In this document: positions 15,737 through 24,808 of the stretch, piece after piece
Numbering within the stretch: the first letter of the stretch is position 1
Layout: each line of letters starts with the position of its first letter
NCBI GenBank assembly: GCA_018110825.1
Contig: JAGBCL010000052.1
Coordinates: 1-64,000 of the forward strand
DNA from: Oscillospiraceae bacterium
GTDB taxonomy: Bacteria > Bacillota > Clostridia > Oscillospirales > Ruminococcaceae
Length of the DNA: 64,000 bases
Direction of reading: 5' to 3'
The notes under the pieces: generated by a model
Seen by the model: only the letters and a program-made list of their open reading frames with translations
Database searches by the model: none
Told to the model about the DNA's origin: nothing
Position numbers and translations under genes: made by a program

Positions 15737-16369
15737 ATGTTATACCTGCCTGAAAATCTTAAAAAGTATCGTACCCTTAAAAATCTTACACAAGAAGATG
15801 TTGCCGAATATCTCGGTATTACTCCTCAAAGTGTTTCAAAATGGGAGCGTGGCGAAAGCTACCCCGATATAACTTTTTTGCCTGCACTTGCAAATATTTT
15901 TGAAACAAGCATAGATTTGCTCATAGGTATGGATACTATCCGTGCTGAGCAGACACGATACAACATACATAAAACTGCTGTTGAATTTCAGCGGAACGGC
16001 GATTATGCCTCTGCTGAAAAAGTATACCGTGACGCATTACTCATCTACCCCAACAAGCCCGGAATGATTTTAGGACTTGCAGGAGTACTTGCATTACAGG
16101 GCAAATCCGAAGAAGCGATTGAGCTTATGGAACGTGGACTTCCAATTTCCATAAATGAAAAGCAAAAGTCAACAACCCGTGCTGCATTGTGTTTTCTGTA
16201 CTTGAAATGCGGCAGAAAAGATAAGGCTGAAGCACTTGCTTCTGAACTACCGCACACCAGAGAAAGCCGTGAAGTCATTCATCCGTTGATTTCAAAGGGG
16301 CTTGATGATAGCGAAATAGATGCAAACATTAAAACTATTCTTCTTGGCGATGGAAAAGAAATATGGTGA
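15737..16369 (+). CDS. XRE-family regulator with TPR-like C-terminal domain
   Basis: A 210-residue protein. Residues 5-60 form a Cro/CI-type helix-turn-helix (LTQEDVAEYLGITPQSVSKWERGESYPD). From about residue 75 paired helices of tetratricopeptide type follow (YNIHKTAVEFQRNGDYASAEKVYRDALLI, then PGMILGLAGVLALQGKSEEAIELMERGL). Such XRE-TPR proteins often sense a ligand or peptide and control nearby mobile-element genes. The gene lies between the integrase and the Xis/MobV genes but on the opposite strand, with its own promoter and terminator. Control of excision is a reasonable guess. GGAG precedes the ATG. Confidence 0.8.
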   Translation: MLYLPENLKKYRTLKNLTQEDVAEYLGITPQSVSKWERGESYPDITFLPALANIFETSIDLLIGMDTIRAEQTRYNIHKTAVEFQRNGDYASAEKVYRDALLIYPNKPGMILGLAGVLALQGKSEEAIELMERGLPISINEKQKSTTRAALCFLYLKCGRKDKAEALASELPHTRESREVIHPLISKGLDDSEIDANIKTILLGDGKEIW

Positions 16370-16378
16370 TATACCTTT

Positions 16379-16407
16379 AAGCGTGAGCGAAAACCTCACG
16401 CTTTTTT
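16379..16407 (+). terminator. Intrinsic terminator, convergent
   Basis: A perfect 9-bp stem, AAGCGTGAG with CTCACGCTT (16379-16387 and 16395-16403), is followed by TTTT. It lies between the XRE-TPR gene and the end of the convergent Xis gene. The GCGTGAG stem resembles that of the terminator at 198-229. Confidence 0.85.
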
Positions 16408-16681
16408 ATGTTTTCAGATATTCAAGCAAAGCCGCCTTGCTGATAAGAATTTTGCCACGCTTGCCCTGACCGGTGCGGATATACGGTATCTTTTTCTGTG
16501 CCACAAGCTGACGGACGGTATGTTCAGATAAACCGCTGACAGCCTGTGTACACTCCTTAATGGTGAGCATTTCGACAGGTGCGGATGTTTTCATTTCGGG
16601 TGTGCTGTTAGAATTCTCGTTTTCCATAAGCTGTGTTAAAAGAGCAACAATCTGTGCCATAATTTCTGTTTTGTTTTCCAT
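16406..16681 (-). CDS. xis: Excisionase-like MerR-type DNA-binding protein
   Basis: A 91-residue protein. Residues 36-91 (MLTIKECTQAVSGLSEHTVRQLVAQKKIPYIRTGQGKRGKILISKAALLEYL) form the winged helix-turn-helix shared by excisionases and small MerR-like proteins. The first 35 residues are a polar helix. It starts 12 bases after the MobV gene ends, in the same direction, with a GGAG site, so the pair is one transcript. In integrative mobilisable elements such a protein usually directs excision by the integrase. Confidence 0.75.
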   Translation of the reverse strand: MENKTEIMAQIVALLTQLMENENSNSTPEMKTSAPVEMLTIKECTQAVSGLSEHTVRQLVAQKKIPYIRTGQGKRGKILISKAALLEYLKT

Positions 16682-16693
16682 AGTAAATTCTCC

Positions 16694-18406
16694 TTATCTT
16701 TCGTAGTAATTTCTTTCTTTTGTTTGTTCAATGAATAACTGCATATTTTCTTTAATCTGACTGTCGATTTCGCATTTGTCAATCAAATCAAATTCCTCAC
16801 GCTGTTCAAAGCATTTATCAATAAAAAGGCTGATACCTTTTGCAAGAGCCTTGCTAAATCCCGATAAACCGCTGCTGTATTTTTTATCATAAACCAATGT
16901 ATTTATCCCAAGCACAACCTTGATGAATTCATTTTTAAGATTTGCAAACGCTTCACGCAGAGAAGCAATAACCGACTTGTTTTCTTCATTTTCAATTTCA
17001 GCGGTTTTAAGCTTATCCTTGAAATTGTCAATAAGCATTTTCAGCATATCGGGGAGTTTAATGCTTTTTCTCTGCTGATAACATAAATGAAGTTCTTTTG
17101 AAATGCACTGTTCAAGCTGTTGCTTTTCATCAACAATTTCACGACAGCGTTCAACAGCTTCCTCATTTGTAGCTGTGTATGGAATATTAAGTGCGTCACG
17201 AATTTTTTTGAACTGACGGGCAGCATTAAAATTTTCTCGTTCTGATTGACACAGCTTATCGCTTAACTCGGAATATTTCTGATTAAGGTCACGCTGAAAT
17301 TCACGTTCTGACTGTGCACGTTCAAAATCACGCTCTGCCTGTTCGTGTAATATATCAGCATCATATTTTAGCTGTTTTGCATCGGAAATGAGAGAATCAA
17401 GCTGTTCCTCTTTTTGAAAAATGCCAGCTTCACGCTCATCAAGCTCTTTGGTACGCTCTGTAAGGTCAGCAGAAACTTCTGCTTCACGTTTATGTAAATT
17501 TTCTTTGCGACGTTCAATGTAATTTTTCTCACGCTGATTATCAATCTGCTGAACAGCAACAGCCTTTTTCTGTGTTTCAAGCTGTTCAAGTTCTTCAGGG
17601 GTAACGGTGATGTTATGAGAAAGCAGCTGTTTCTTGCCGACAATGGAACTCTCATCCGCTGCAAGCTCCATCTCACGCAACGGCTTTAATTTATTGTTAA
17701 GCCGTTTCTTGTCTGCACAATAATTCTTGTATTCCTCAACAGTAAGAGAACCCCTTGACTTCTTTGGTTCTGCAATATGAAAACTGTGCTCCTCACAAAT
17801 TTTGCGGAATACAAGATATTCAGCCTGACGCCATTTTGCAACAGCGTCCTTTCCGCTGCCGTAGCCCATTTCTTTGAGAGCCTGTGCAATGCCGTTCTGA
17901 GTATCAACTCCACGCTTGTAATGTCCGACAGGGATATAGTCGATATGCAGGTGTGGAGTTTTTTCGTCAAGATGAAGAACTGCATTGAAAACATAAAAAT
18001 TCGGATTACGTTCTGAAAAGCCGTTCATATACTCACAAAGACACTCGACAGCTAATTCTCCATCAACTGTACCAACTCCCGTATCATCCATAGTTCCAAG
18101 CTGTACAACATCCTCATAAAAGCTCTTACGCTTATCGGGAGAGGTAAGACGTGTTTCCGTAACTGGCTGTCCGAACTGATACTCAAAATATCCATTTTTG
18201 ATTTTGCGGTCATTACGGGTTTGACGAGTATTGTACCTTTCAACAGCTTCACCGAAAAGCTGTTCATAAGCTTCTTTGATAGGCTGCTGCACAAAAACAA
18301 TGTTGTTGGGAGTTAATGCTGGGTTGGTATTCTTTGTGTGGAACACTCTGTTGTTGTGCCCGATACTGCCTTTTCCCTGACAAAGGGATATTGTTCTGTA
18401 AATCAT
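16694..18406 (-). CDS. mobV: MobV-family (Pre/Mob) relaxase
   Basis: A 570-residue relaxase. The N-terminus (MIYRTISLCQGKGSIGHNNRVFHTKN) and the metal-binding motif HLDEKTPHLHIDYIPV (about residues 155-170) are diagnostic of the MobV/Pre family. It would nick its own oriT and allow transfer by a helper element. The C-terminal half is a long coiled coil (about 260-420) rich in E, K, R and Q, as in other family members. I chose ATG 18406, preceded by AGGAGGTGAAC, rather than an upstream in-frame ATG at 18454 inside the leader hairpin. It is the second, unrelated relaxase in the island. Confidence 0.9.
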   Translation of the reverse strand: MIYRTISLCQGKGSIGHNNRVFHTKNTNPALTPNNIVFVQQPIKEAYEQLFGEAVERYNTRQTRNDRKIKNGYFEYQFGQPVTETRLTSPDKRKSFYEDVVQLGTMDDTGVGTVDGELAVECLCEYMNGFSERNPNFYVFNAVLHLDEKTPHLHIDYIPVGHYKRGVDTQNGIAQALKEMGYGSGKDAVAKWRQAEYLVFRKICEEHSFHIAEPKKSRGSLTVEEYKNYCADKKRLNNKLKPLREMELAADESSIVGKKQLLSHNITVTPEELEQLETQKKAVAVQQIDNQREKNYIERRKENLHKREAEVSADLTERTKELDEREAGIFQKEEQLDSLISDAKQLKYDADILHEQAERDFERAQSEREFQRDLNQKYSELSDKLCQSERENFNAARQFKKIRDALNIPYTATNEEAVERCREIVDEKQQLEQCISKELHLCYQQRKSIKLPDMLKMLIDNFKDKLKTAEIENEENKSVIASLREAFANLKNEFIKVVLGINTLVYDKKYSSGLSGFSKALAKGISLFIDKCFEQREEFDLIDKCEIDSQIKENMQLFIEQTKERNYYER

Positions 18407-18420
18407 TCTGTTCACCTCCT

Positions 18421-18472
18421 GAAAAAACAAAAAGGAGCTACAACACAAGGTCAAACCTTGTATTATAGCTCC
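18421..18472 (-). terminator. Leader hairpin with T run ahead of mobV
   Basis: On the minus strand, GGAGCTA (18472-18466) pairs with TAGCTCC (18440-18434), with an inner ACAAGG/CCTTGT stem. TTTTTGTTTTTT follows directly. This is a complete intrinsic terminator between any upstream promoter and the mobV ribosome-binding site, so it may act as an attenuator or block read-through. Confidence 0.65.
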
Positions 18473-19324
18473 GTTAGCTGTTCCATACCACCACTTTGAT
18501 ATGCCGTTATTCGATTTTATTCAATATCATAATCTATCTTGATATATCGTTCAGAAACATAAATAGCGAAACTGAAATTTTGAAAAAGCGGATTATGATA
18601 TTTACAAGCACATTATATTCCGAAAAGAAGATTTTGTCAAGGGGTAATTTTAATTTTGTTGAAAAAAATTTTCAAAGACTAATTTGAATTATGCACTATG
18701 GAAGAGTGATTTTATTACGAATATGGAACAAGAAACAGGGCGGCGGAGCCGCAATGAATACTTACGGTGCCGTAAGTAACGCCATAGTACTTATGACATT
18801 GCTTTAACCGCAATATCATAAGTACAGGCGCTCTCCGAGGGGGAAATCTGACGTTCATTCTTAATCTATATTCAAATATTATAATTATATTATAACCAGT
18901 ATAGACTTTGTAATAAATATATATTTTTTTCTGCGACGCAACATCTGTATCGTAGCAGTAACTTTCAAAGAACTGAAAAATATAATGATAACGAGCGTGC
19001 AGAACTTTATTTTATGATATCGCTCCGTTTCGGTACACACCTACTATCACAATCCTCCTGAAAAAACAGTTCAAAACTTCCTGTAATTATAATTGTATCA
19101 TAGTCATTGTTTCGTTTTCAAGACAACGACAAAGCGGAAGGAAAAATATTTTTTCAATTGCAATAAATCTAAGCGTAAGCGAAATTTCAAGTCAAGGGGG
19201 TCTCCCTGCAAGTTTTTCGCATTTGTCTGCACTGATGATTTTAGAATAAAATGGACAGTGCCTGGACAAATACTATACTTACTGTCAACAGTAACCAACT
19301 ACATATAATTTTTTCGCTTGCTTT
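18473..19324. other. Non-coding region with palindromes, candidate oriT or replication/transfer site
   Basis: About 850 bases without a supportable gene. The notable part is 18738-18845. It has a small GC-rich hairpin (GGCGGAGCC), an 18-base palindrome with 8-bp arms (ACTTACGG and CCGTAAGT, 18760-18777), and a 16-bp inverted repeat with one mismatch (18787-18802 with 18810-18825), followed by CGCTCTCCGAGGGGG. It lies upstream of the mobV relaxase, where MobV oriT sites are normally found, but I see no known nic consensus. A 71-codon frame at 19093-19308 has no family resemblance and no good start. Confidence 0.5.
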
Positions 19325-19359
19325 AAAACAAAAAGAGCTTACGTTTAAACATAAGCTCT
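19325..19359 (-). terminator. Terminator of the IetAS-like operon
   Basis: On the minus strand, AGAGCTTA (19359-19352) pairs with TAAGCTCT (19341-19334) and is followed by TTTTGTTTT. It lies 20 bases after the last gene of the five-gene operon. Confidence 0.85.
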
Positions 19360-19379
19360 GATAATACATATTTATCTAT

Positions 19380-19562
19380 TTACTTGTTTCCATTATTTTT
19401 ACTGAAAGTCTCATAGCTTCTGCTTAGTTTTTTTTCAGCGGTTTCAACACCAATCAGATCTGCTCCTTCAGTGCATGTTGTTACAAGGGATATATCTGTA
19501 TTATCGTTTTGTGATGTTGTTTGATTCCAATCTACAACAATATTTTTAAGATCATCAGACAT
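19380..19562 (-). CDS. Small acidic protein, last gene of the IetAS-like operon
   Basis: A 60-residue polar protein (MSDDLKNIVVDWNQTTSQNDNTDISLVTTCTEGADLIG, then VETAEKKLSRSY). It has no membrane segment and no recognised motif. The gene has a strong GGAG site and starts 13 bases after the membrane-protein gene, so it is clearly translated as part of that operon. Its size and position suggest an accessory or immunity-type partner of the membrane protein, but nothing in the sequence proves this. Confidence 0.55.
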   Translation of the reverse strand: MSDDLKNIVVDWNQTTSQNDNTDISLVTTCTEGADLIGVETAEKKLSRSYETFSKNNGNK

Positions 19563-19575
19563 TTTTAACTCCTTT

Positions 19576-20223
19576 CTACCATTTTAATGATAAATAAATT
19601 ACAATTGACAAAATAGAAACGATAGAACCATATAATGAGTTTTTATATGATTTTGCTCGTTTTTCATTTATTTCCCTATGACATAGAATAATCTTTTTAT
19701 ATGCGAGGATTAATCTGGCTAGTGCATTCATTCGTATTTCAGATAATAATAACATATCAATTGATTCAATGTTGAAATTATCCTGTTTTCTTGCTGAAAT
19801 TGTGATAAAGGCATATATCAAAGCGTATGCTAAACCTAGGTAAACAAAAATTCCAAATATAAGCTTTAAAAGAACTAAAAAAGTGAGATTTACAGTGAAT
19901 AAATTAATTATATCACTTATAAGTATCTTGTCAATAGCAAAAACAAACAAAGCACTTATTAACGCTAAAATTATGCCTGCTCGATTTTCAAAACTTTCTT
20001 TTTTACCTCTCTCGATTTCATATTCAGATTTTACAATGTCCAAATATTCAATAATTGCTGTATTAGTCTCATCGGGAGTATCCGAAACACGAATTTGACT
20101 TGCGTTAGTAACCGTATGACTATTAGAGGAGTTATTAACATTGGAATGCATGCCATTTGAAGTTGAAACTGTTGATTCGATTGTGTTAACATTCAAGTTA
20201 TTAGTTGTATTTTCATTTTCCAT
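19576..20223 (-). CDS. Membrane protein of the IetAS-like operon
   Basis: A 215-residue protein. Residues 1-50 are a disordered N/S/T-rich leader. A charged helix (IIEYLDIVKSEYEIERGKKESFENRAG) then leads into three to four hydrophobic segments: IILALISALFVFAIDKIL, FLVLLKLIFGIFVYLGLAYALIYAF and a C-terminal SLYGSIVSILSIVIYLSLKW. A helix ending in E-N-R-A-G before the first membrane segment is common in small membrane effectors linked to bacterial defence genes. A pore-forming or membrane-perturbing role is therefore possible, but is inferred. It lies 30 bases after the HAD gene. Confidence 0.6.
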   Translation of the reverse strand: MENENTTNNLNVNTIESTVSTSNGMHSNVNNSSNSHTVTNASQIRVSDTPDETNTAIIEYLDIVKSEYEIERGKKESFENRAGIILALISALFVFAIDKILISDIINLFTVNLTFLVLLKLIFGIFVYLGLAYALIYAFITISARKQDNFNIESIDMLLLSEIRMNALARLILAYKKIILCHREINEKRAKSYKNSLYGSIVSILSIVIYLSLKW

Positions 20224-20253
20224 AGATAATCACCTCATTTATTTTATCAAACT

Positions 20254-21438
20254 TTATTGCTCAAAGTTATGCTTATCAAATATGCCTTCTATTCTTTTTG
20301 ATTTTTCTGTCTTTACTGACAACTGATTAATAATCTTTTTGTAAAAAGTCCTGACATCAAAATCGTTTAACAAATATCTAACAGGGTGTTTGTTTATAGC
20401 AATGTCTAACAACATATCAATTTCATCTTCTTCCCAGTGCTCAACATCAAGGAGGTCTTTCATAATAGAATGTGTTGTTTCAAAACTATGACTTCCATCC
20501 AAAGAAATAATTAAGTCTATACGATGGCGTTTGCTTTCGTTATTCAATTTGCGTATATCGTTTTGGTCTCGTTCTTTTTTACAATCAAAATGCATATTTT
20601 CAAGGATTTCATTTGATGCTGTTCTTTCAATAATGGCTTTAACTAATCTATCAAGCTCAGAGTTCTCTGTATAATCAGCTGGTGCAAAATATCGTATGCG
20701 ATTATCATGAAGCATTTTATATACTTTGGTTTTATCAAGAGTATCATTATTGTACACGCCTATTGAATGACCACCATATGAATTCACCAATTTCATGCAA
20801 GGAACATCTGTATCACTGTCACCAATATAAATCATATTTCTAAAAGGCACCCTTATATCTTCAGGTGCAAAATAGTCATTTACTCCAGAGTCATTTATAT
20901 CCAAAACACCTTTTTCAATGCGGAAAAGGAATTGGGTTTTATTCGTGTAGTTGATAACCTGTGCCGGCCACACAGCAACATCACGTTCATCATAGCAAAA
21001 AGAGCTTGCATATATTTTTTCAAAAGCACCATTTTTAGCAATTTTAGTACCTTCAATCATTTCTTTCAACCCAGATGAAATTATGTAATGCTCAACAATA
21101 ACCCCATGCTGCTTTCCGTATTCTCTGATTCGTTCAAACCATTCTTCTACACCTGGAAACAGTGCAACCTTAGCACCATACTCTTCCAAGTTTTTACGCG
21201 TAAATACAATTCGCCCACGAGCTTCTTGCACCATTTTATACATATATGCAAGATTTGTATCCATTTCATTTGCATTTGCCATAGCATTAGATTCCTGCCA
21301 AAATGCTGACACATCTTCACCATATACTTCTTGTATATATCCTTGTGCTTGCATATCGTCGGGTGATAATGTTTTATCAAAATCATAACAAATAGCTAAT
21401 ACAGGCTTATCTTCTTTGCTTTTTCTTGCCGTGGACAT
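20254..21438 (-). CDS. HAD-superfamily phosphatase-like protein with extra C-terminal domain
   Basis: A 394-residue protein. Motif I is CYDFDKTLSP (D19, D21), motif II is IISSGLKEM (~118), and motif IV is YIGDSDTDVPCMKL (~206), so the phosphatase core is complete over residues 13-270. The pattern resembles phosphoserine-phosphatase-like members. The C-terminal ~120 residues (NDIRKLNNESKRHRIDLIISLDGSHSFETTHSIMKDLLD) form an extra helical domain that I do not recognise. It starts 49 bases after the protease gene with a GGAGG site. Linkage to an AAA-protease defence pair suggests nucleotide or protein dephosphorylation within the system. Confidence 0.75.
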   Translation of the reverse strand: MSTARKSKEDKPVLAICYDFDKTLSPDDMQAQGYIQEVYGEDVSAFWQESNAMANANEMDTNLAYMYKMVQEARGRIVFTRKNLEEYGAKVALFPGVEEWFERIREYGKQHGVIVEHYIISSGLKEMIEGTKIAKNGAFEKIYASSFCYDERDVAVWPAQVINYTNKTQFLFRIEKGVLDINDSGVNDYFAPEDIRVPFRNMIYIGDSDTDVPCMKLVNSYGGHSIGVYNNDTLDKTKVYKMLHDNRIRYFAPADYTENSELDRLVKAIIERTASNEILENMHFDCKKERDQNDIRKLNNESKRHRIDLIISLDGSHSFETTHSIMKDLLDVEHWEEDEIDMLLDIAINKHPVRYLLNDFDVRTFYKKIINQLSVKTEKSKRIEGIFDKHNFEQ

Positions 21439-21487
21439 ATAATACCTCCTTTATATCCAACATAAAATAAGTTTAAAACATATTTAA

Positions 21488-23734
21488 TCAGGTAAACTCA
21501 ATTTCTTCATTAACCTTTTCGTGAATATCGATTCTATTAACAACGTCGATTTTATTCACAAGCCAACCATTCAGATTACAATTCTTTATAAATTCATCAA
21601 TACGATTCACTCCGTGCATTTCTTTCAAGGTTACAACTACACCAAAACGAAGACCTATGCCATCTTGTGGGTCTAATCTATTGTTGGTTTTTATCTCCAT
21701 ACCCCAATTTTTGTTTTTTGAATATGATTTTTTGGGGATTTTTCTTCCTTGAATTTTTTCAGCAATGTATTTTACATTGTCCCATTTCCTGAATCGTTTT
21801 CTTGCTTCGCCTTCAAGAATATAACTTTGAGGTGTATCTGGCGTTTCATTTTGGTTTTGTTTGTCATTATTAATTTCGTTGAGTTTTCCATCATCTTTTA
21901 TTCTTCCAAAATGCAAGTTAAGTTCAGTATTAGTATAATCCACGCCTTGTGCTCTGTCGCAGATTGGGAAATAACACATAGTAGCTCTTGCAAAATAAGG
22001 ATAACAATCATCTTTAAGCGGTATAGGGAAGTGATAATTATAAGTATTCCATTTTTCGCTTATATCAGTTACGACAAATTTAATCTCATCATCCTTAGTT
22101 TGAATAATATCTTCAATTCGTATAGGTACAACACCATGCCCATAAAGAGCAACTTCTTCAGGCGTTGGCGCATCATTCCAATCTCTTGCTGAGTCGATAA
22201 TCATTGCTTTGGCAACTTCTCTGTTCAACCCCAAAACATCAATTAAGTATGAGAGCTTTCTTGCTATCCAAGGTGCTGCATATGAAGTTCCCGCAACCTT
22301 TGCTGCACCTAAAGGTTCACAAACCTGAATGTATTCCTCTTCGCTTCCACCGTAGTAGCTGATATCAGGTTTTGCAAAGAATGAAAGTGCCAAACCTTTT
22401 CGCGAATATTTAGTTGACAATCCACTCTTTGTCACTGCATTTACAACCATACTATTGATAGAATCAGCAGGAGAACCTATTTTAACAACATTGGGGTTGG
22501 GCTTGTTTGTGCCAGCTACAACAAATATAACATCGTTTTCATATTGAATTTGGTCTAATATAGCTGCTTCGGCAGAAATGAAATTATCATTTACTTCTTG
22601 ATTACTGCCAAGAGATATATTCCACACCTTAATATCGGTATTTTCAGCAATAATTCTTTTTATCTGCTTTATAATTGTGAAGGAAGAGAATTTTGCGCCT
22701 ACTGCAACACCGAAGTGACGAACTTTAAATCTTCCACATCCATCATCAAGCCACGGATTCAGCTTAGGTCCGTCTACAATTATAGATGTTACAGCTGTAC
22801 CATGATTATAATCTGCTGAACTTTTAGGAATGCTATTGTCAACCATATCGTGATATTCTACCCATTCAGCAAAATATACATTTGTATCGAATAATGTATC
22901 AATAACACCTACTGTAGGTTCTATAGTTGGCGAAGGGATATAGGCAAGTCCTTGGTAAGACTGTTCTATAAAATCTTCAGGAGATAAATCAGCTAAATTC
23001 TCTGTTGCCATTGAAACAAGGTAAGGTGCTTTTTCAAATAAAATCTTCGCTTGTTTTTCATCCAAAAAAACGGTGCGATTATCTAATATACGACTCGATA
23101 ATATATCGATACCGATATTTTTAAACAATTGTTGTGTATCTGTTTTGGTGTCATACAGAGTAATGATGCTTTCTTTAAACTGCTGTGAAGCTCTTTCTAT
23201 CTCGAAATTTTCTATATATGAAGCATCAGCAATAATCTGCTTAAAAGTTGTTTTGGGTATTCCGTACTGAGTGTATGCAATTTTTTCGATAATCCTATTG
23301 TTATCGAATATCGATTTTGTAATGCCGTTTTGAAAGTGCATAACCATAATATTGTTGGCTTTTATTAACAATTCCACGGTATAGTCTAAATCTTCAAAAT
23401 CCAAAAAATAAGTGATGATATGCTTTGTTTTTTCTGAATTAAATTTTGCACCGACTATCGCCAAGTTTGAATCAACGCCCCTGAAAAGTCCAGCTATTCG
23501 ATTGCTTTTGGCAACAATTTTGTTGTAGTATACACTGATTAAAACGCCTTTAAAAGGACGTTGTTCTTGTTGCCAATATTTCTTTATCTGGTCAATTTTA
23601 TCTTTAAGTTTAAGCAAGTGCGGACTTGTAACAATCACTTTGCTATTCATTGCTGCTCCGCCGCTACTGCCGTTCTTGTTGGCTTGAACAAAACGTTTCC
23701 CTTTAAGTTCCAACACATTATTCAAATTATTCAT
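21488..23734 (-). CDS. ietS: Subtilisin-like S8 serine protease, IetS-like
   Basis: A 748-residue protease. The catalytic triad is D279 (TVGVIDTLFD), H311 (NHGTAVTS) and S484 (GTSYAAPW), with the oxyanion region VFVVAGTN between them. The first ~270 residues are a separate domain and the last ~180 another. There is no signal peptide, so the enzyme is cytoplasmic. Its start overlaps the AAA ATPase stop by 8 bases. An AAA ATPase plus cytoplasmic subtilisin is the layout of ietAS, first described as a plasmid stability (toxin-antitoxin) pair in Agrobacterium and later as an anti-phage system. Assignment rests on architecture and gene order. Confidence 0.8.
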   Translation of the reverse strand: MNNLNNVLELKGKRFVQANKNGSSGGAAMNSKVIVTSPHLLKLKDKIDQIKKYWQQEQRPFKGVLISVYYNKIVAKSNRIAGLFRGVDSNLAIVGAKFNSEKTKHIITYFLDFEDLDYTVELLIKANNIMVMHFQNGITKSIFDNNRIIEKIAYTQYGIPKTTFKQIIADASYIENFEIERASQQFKESIITLYDTKTDTQQLFKNIGIDILSSRILDNRTVFLDEKQAKILFEKAPYLVSMATENLADLSPEDFIEQSYQGLAYIPSPTIEPTVGVIDTLFDTNVYFAEWVEYHDMVDNSIPKSSADYNHGTAVTSIIVDGPKLNPWLDDGCGRFKVRHFGVAVGAKFSSFTIIKQIKRIIAENTDIKVWNISLGSNQEVNDNFISAEAAILDQIQYENDVIFVVAGTNKPNPNVVKIGSPADSINSMVVNAVTKSGLSTKYSRKGLALSFFAKPDISYYGGSEEEYIQVCEPLGAAKVAGTSYAAPWIARKLSYLIDVLGLNREVAKAMIIDSARDWNDAPTPEEVALYGHGVVPIRIEDIIQTKDDEIKFVVTDISEKWNTYNYHFPIPLKDDCYPYFARATMCYFPICDRAQGVDYTNTELNLHFGRIKDDGKLNEINNDKQNQNETPDTPQSYILEGEARKRFRKWDNVKYIAEKIQGRKIPKKSYSKNKNWGMEIKTNNRLDPQDGIGLRFGVVVTLKEMHGVNRIDEFIKNCNLNGWLVNKIDVVNRIDIHEKVNEEIEFT

Positions 23735-24785
23735 CCTCCTTATTTAGTTTTCGCGATACAGCACTTTTAGATTCTCCTTTTAATTTTTCGATTTCACGAA
23801 CAGTAAAACCTTTTTCGTGCAGTTCATTAACGTCAGTTCCATCGAGATTACCGATTAAGCTGTTATATAGCCTTCTCAAATAGTCGTGTTCAAGGTTAAT
23901 ATCACTAAAAGCTAAGGATGTTTTAATGATATTTTTCAATTCTCCCGGATAAGGAAGTTCAGTAGTTAATTTCAATATCTTTTTAAACAGTCTCGTATCT
24001 TTTGAGATACCTTTGAAATTTTTTGCAAAAGACGAAAAATAATATTCAGCAACCTCAATTAAATCATCTTGGCTATAACGGTTGAAGTTTATTACTGCGT
24101 CAAATCGTCTTATCAACGCCTTATCAAAATTCTTAAATAGATTTGTGGTTGCAATTATAACAATTTCCTTGTTTAAATCTGTTAAACGGTCGAGTTCCCT
24201 TAAAATAGTTGATGTTACTCGTCCCATTTCACGCACATCATTTGAGTTAATTCTGTCTAATGCAATTACATCAATTTCATCGAATAAAACAACTACTTTG
24301 TTTGAGTAGGGCAAAGAGTTTATTTCGTTAAAAACACTTGCAATATTCTTATTCGTTTGGCCTAATTTGCTATCAATTAAGTTATCAAAATCAACGCAGA
24401 ATAATGTTCTATCCAGTAATCTTGCGACGTGTTTAACCGCTTCAGTTTTTCCGCTTCCCGGCAATCCTTCAAATAAAAATTTATTTATCCCTACATTATG
24501 ATTTACAGCATTAATAATACCTTTTATATCCTCTGAAATGTCCAAAGGCAAATTCAATGGTTCTACTGTTCGTACATCAACTTGTTTTAAAAACTCACTT
24601 TCGAAATCACTGCTTTGTGGAGTATATAAATTTGACTCTGCGATTAAGCCCATAATATATTCTGCTAATTGGTCATCACCAATGCTATCAAAATAACGAG
24701 CAATATTTATTGCTTCATTTCTAAAGGAGTTTTCGTTCCTTTCAACATGATATTTAATCAAATTCAATACATTCTGCTTTTTCAT
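23727..24785 (-). CDS. ietA: AAA+ ATPase, IetA-like, with C-terminal helix-turn-helix
   Basis: A 352-residue AAA+ protein. Walker A is GLPGSGKT (107-114) and Walker B is VVVLFDEID (D169, E170). IIATTNLFKNFDKALIRRFDAVINF carries sensor 1 and the arginine finger, as in FtsH/spastin-like ATPases. The last ~35 residues (GFTVREIEKLKGESKSAVSRKLNK) look like a helix-turn-helix, so the protein may bind its own promoter. In ietAS pairs the ATPase controls the partner protease. I chose ATG 24785 because GGAGG is 9 bases upstream; ATG 24791 is too close. First gene of the five-gene operon. Confidence 0.8.
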   Translation of the reverse strand: MKKQNVLNLIKYHVERNENSFRNEAINIARYFDSIGDDQLAEYIMGLIAESNLYTPQSSDFESEFLKQVDVRTVEPLNLPLDISEDIKGIINAVNHNVGINKFLFEGLPGSGKTEAVKHVARLLDRTLFCVDFDNLIDSKLGQTNKNIASVFNEINSLPYSNKVVVLFDEIDVIALDRINSNDVREMGRVTSTILRELDRLTDLNKEIVIIATTNLFKNFDKALIRRFDAVINFNRYSQDDLIEVAEYYFSSFAKNFKGISKDTRLFKKILKLTTELPYPGELKNIIKTSLAFSDINLEHDYLRRLYNSLIGNLDGTDVNELHEKGFTVREIEKLKGESKSAVSRKLNKEDE

Positions 24786-24808
24786 ATTCATTAACCTCCT
24801 TTAAGTCT

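Noticed and set aside
19093..19308. 71-codon frame in the gap between mobV and the IetAS-like operon
   Set aside because: Basic, low-complexity sequence with no start signal or recognised family; more likely chance.
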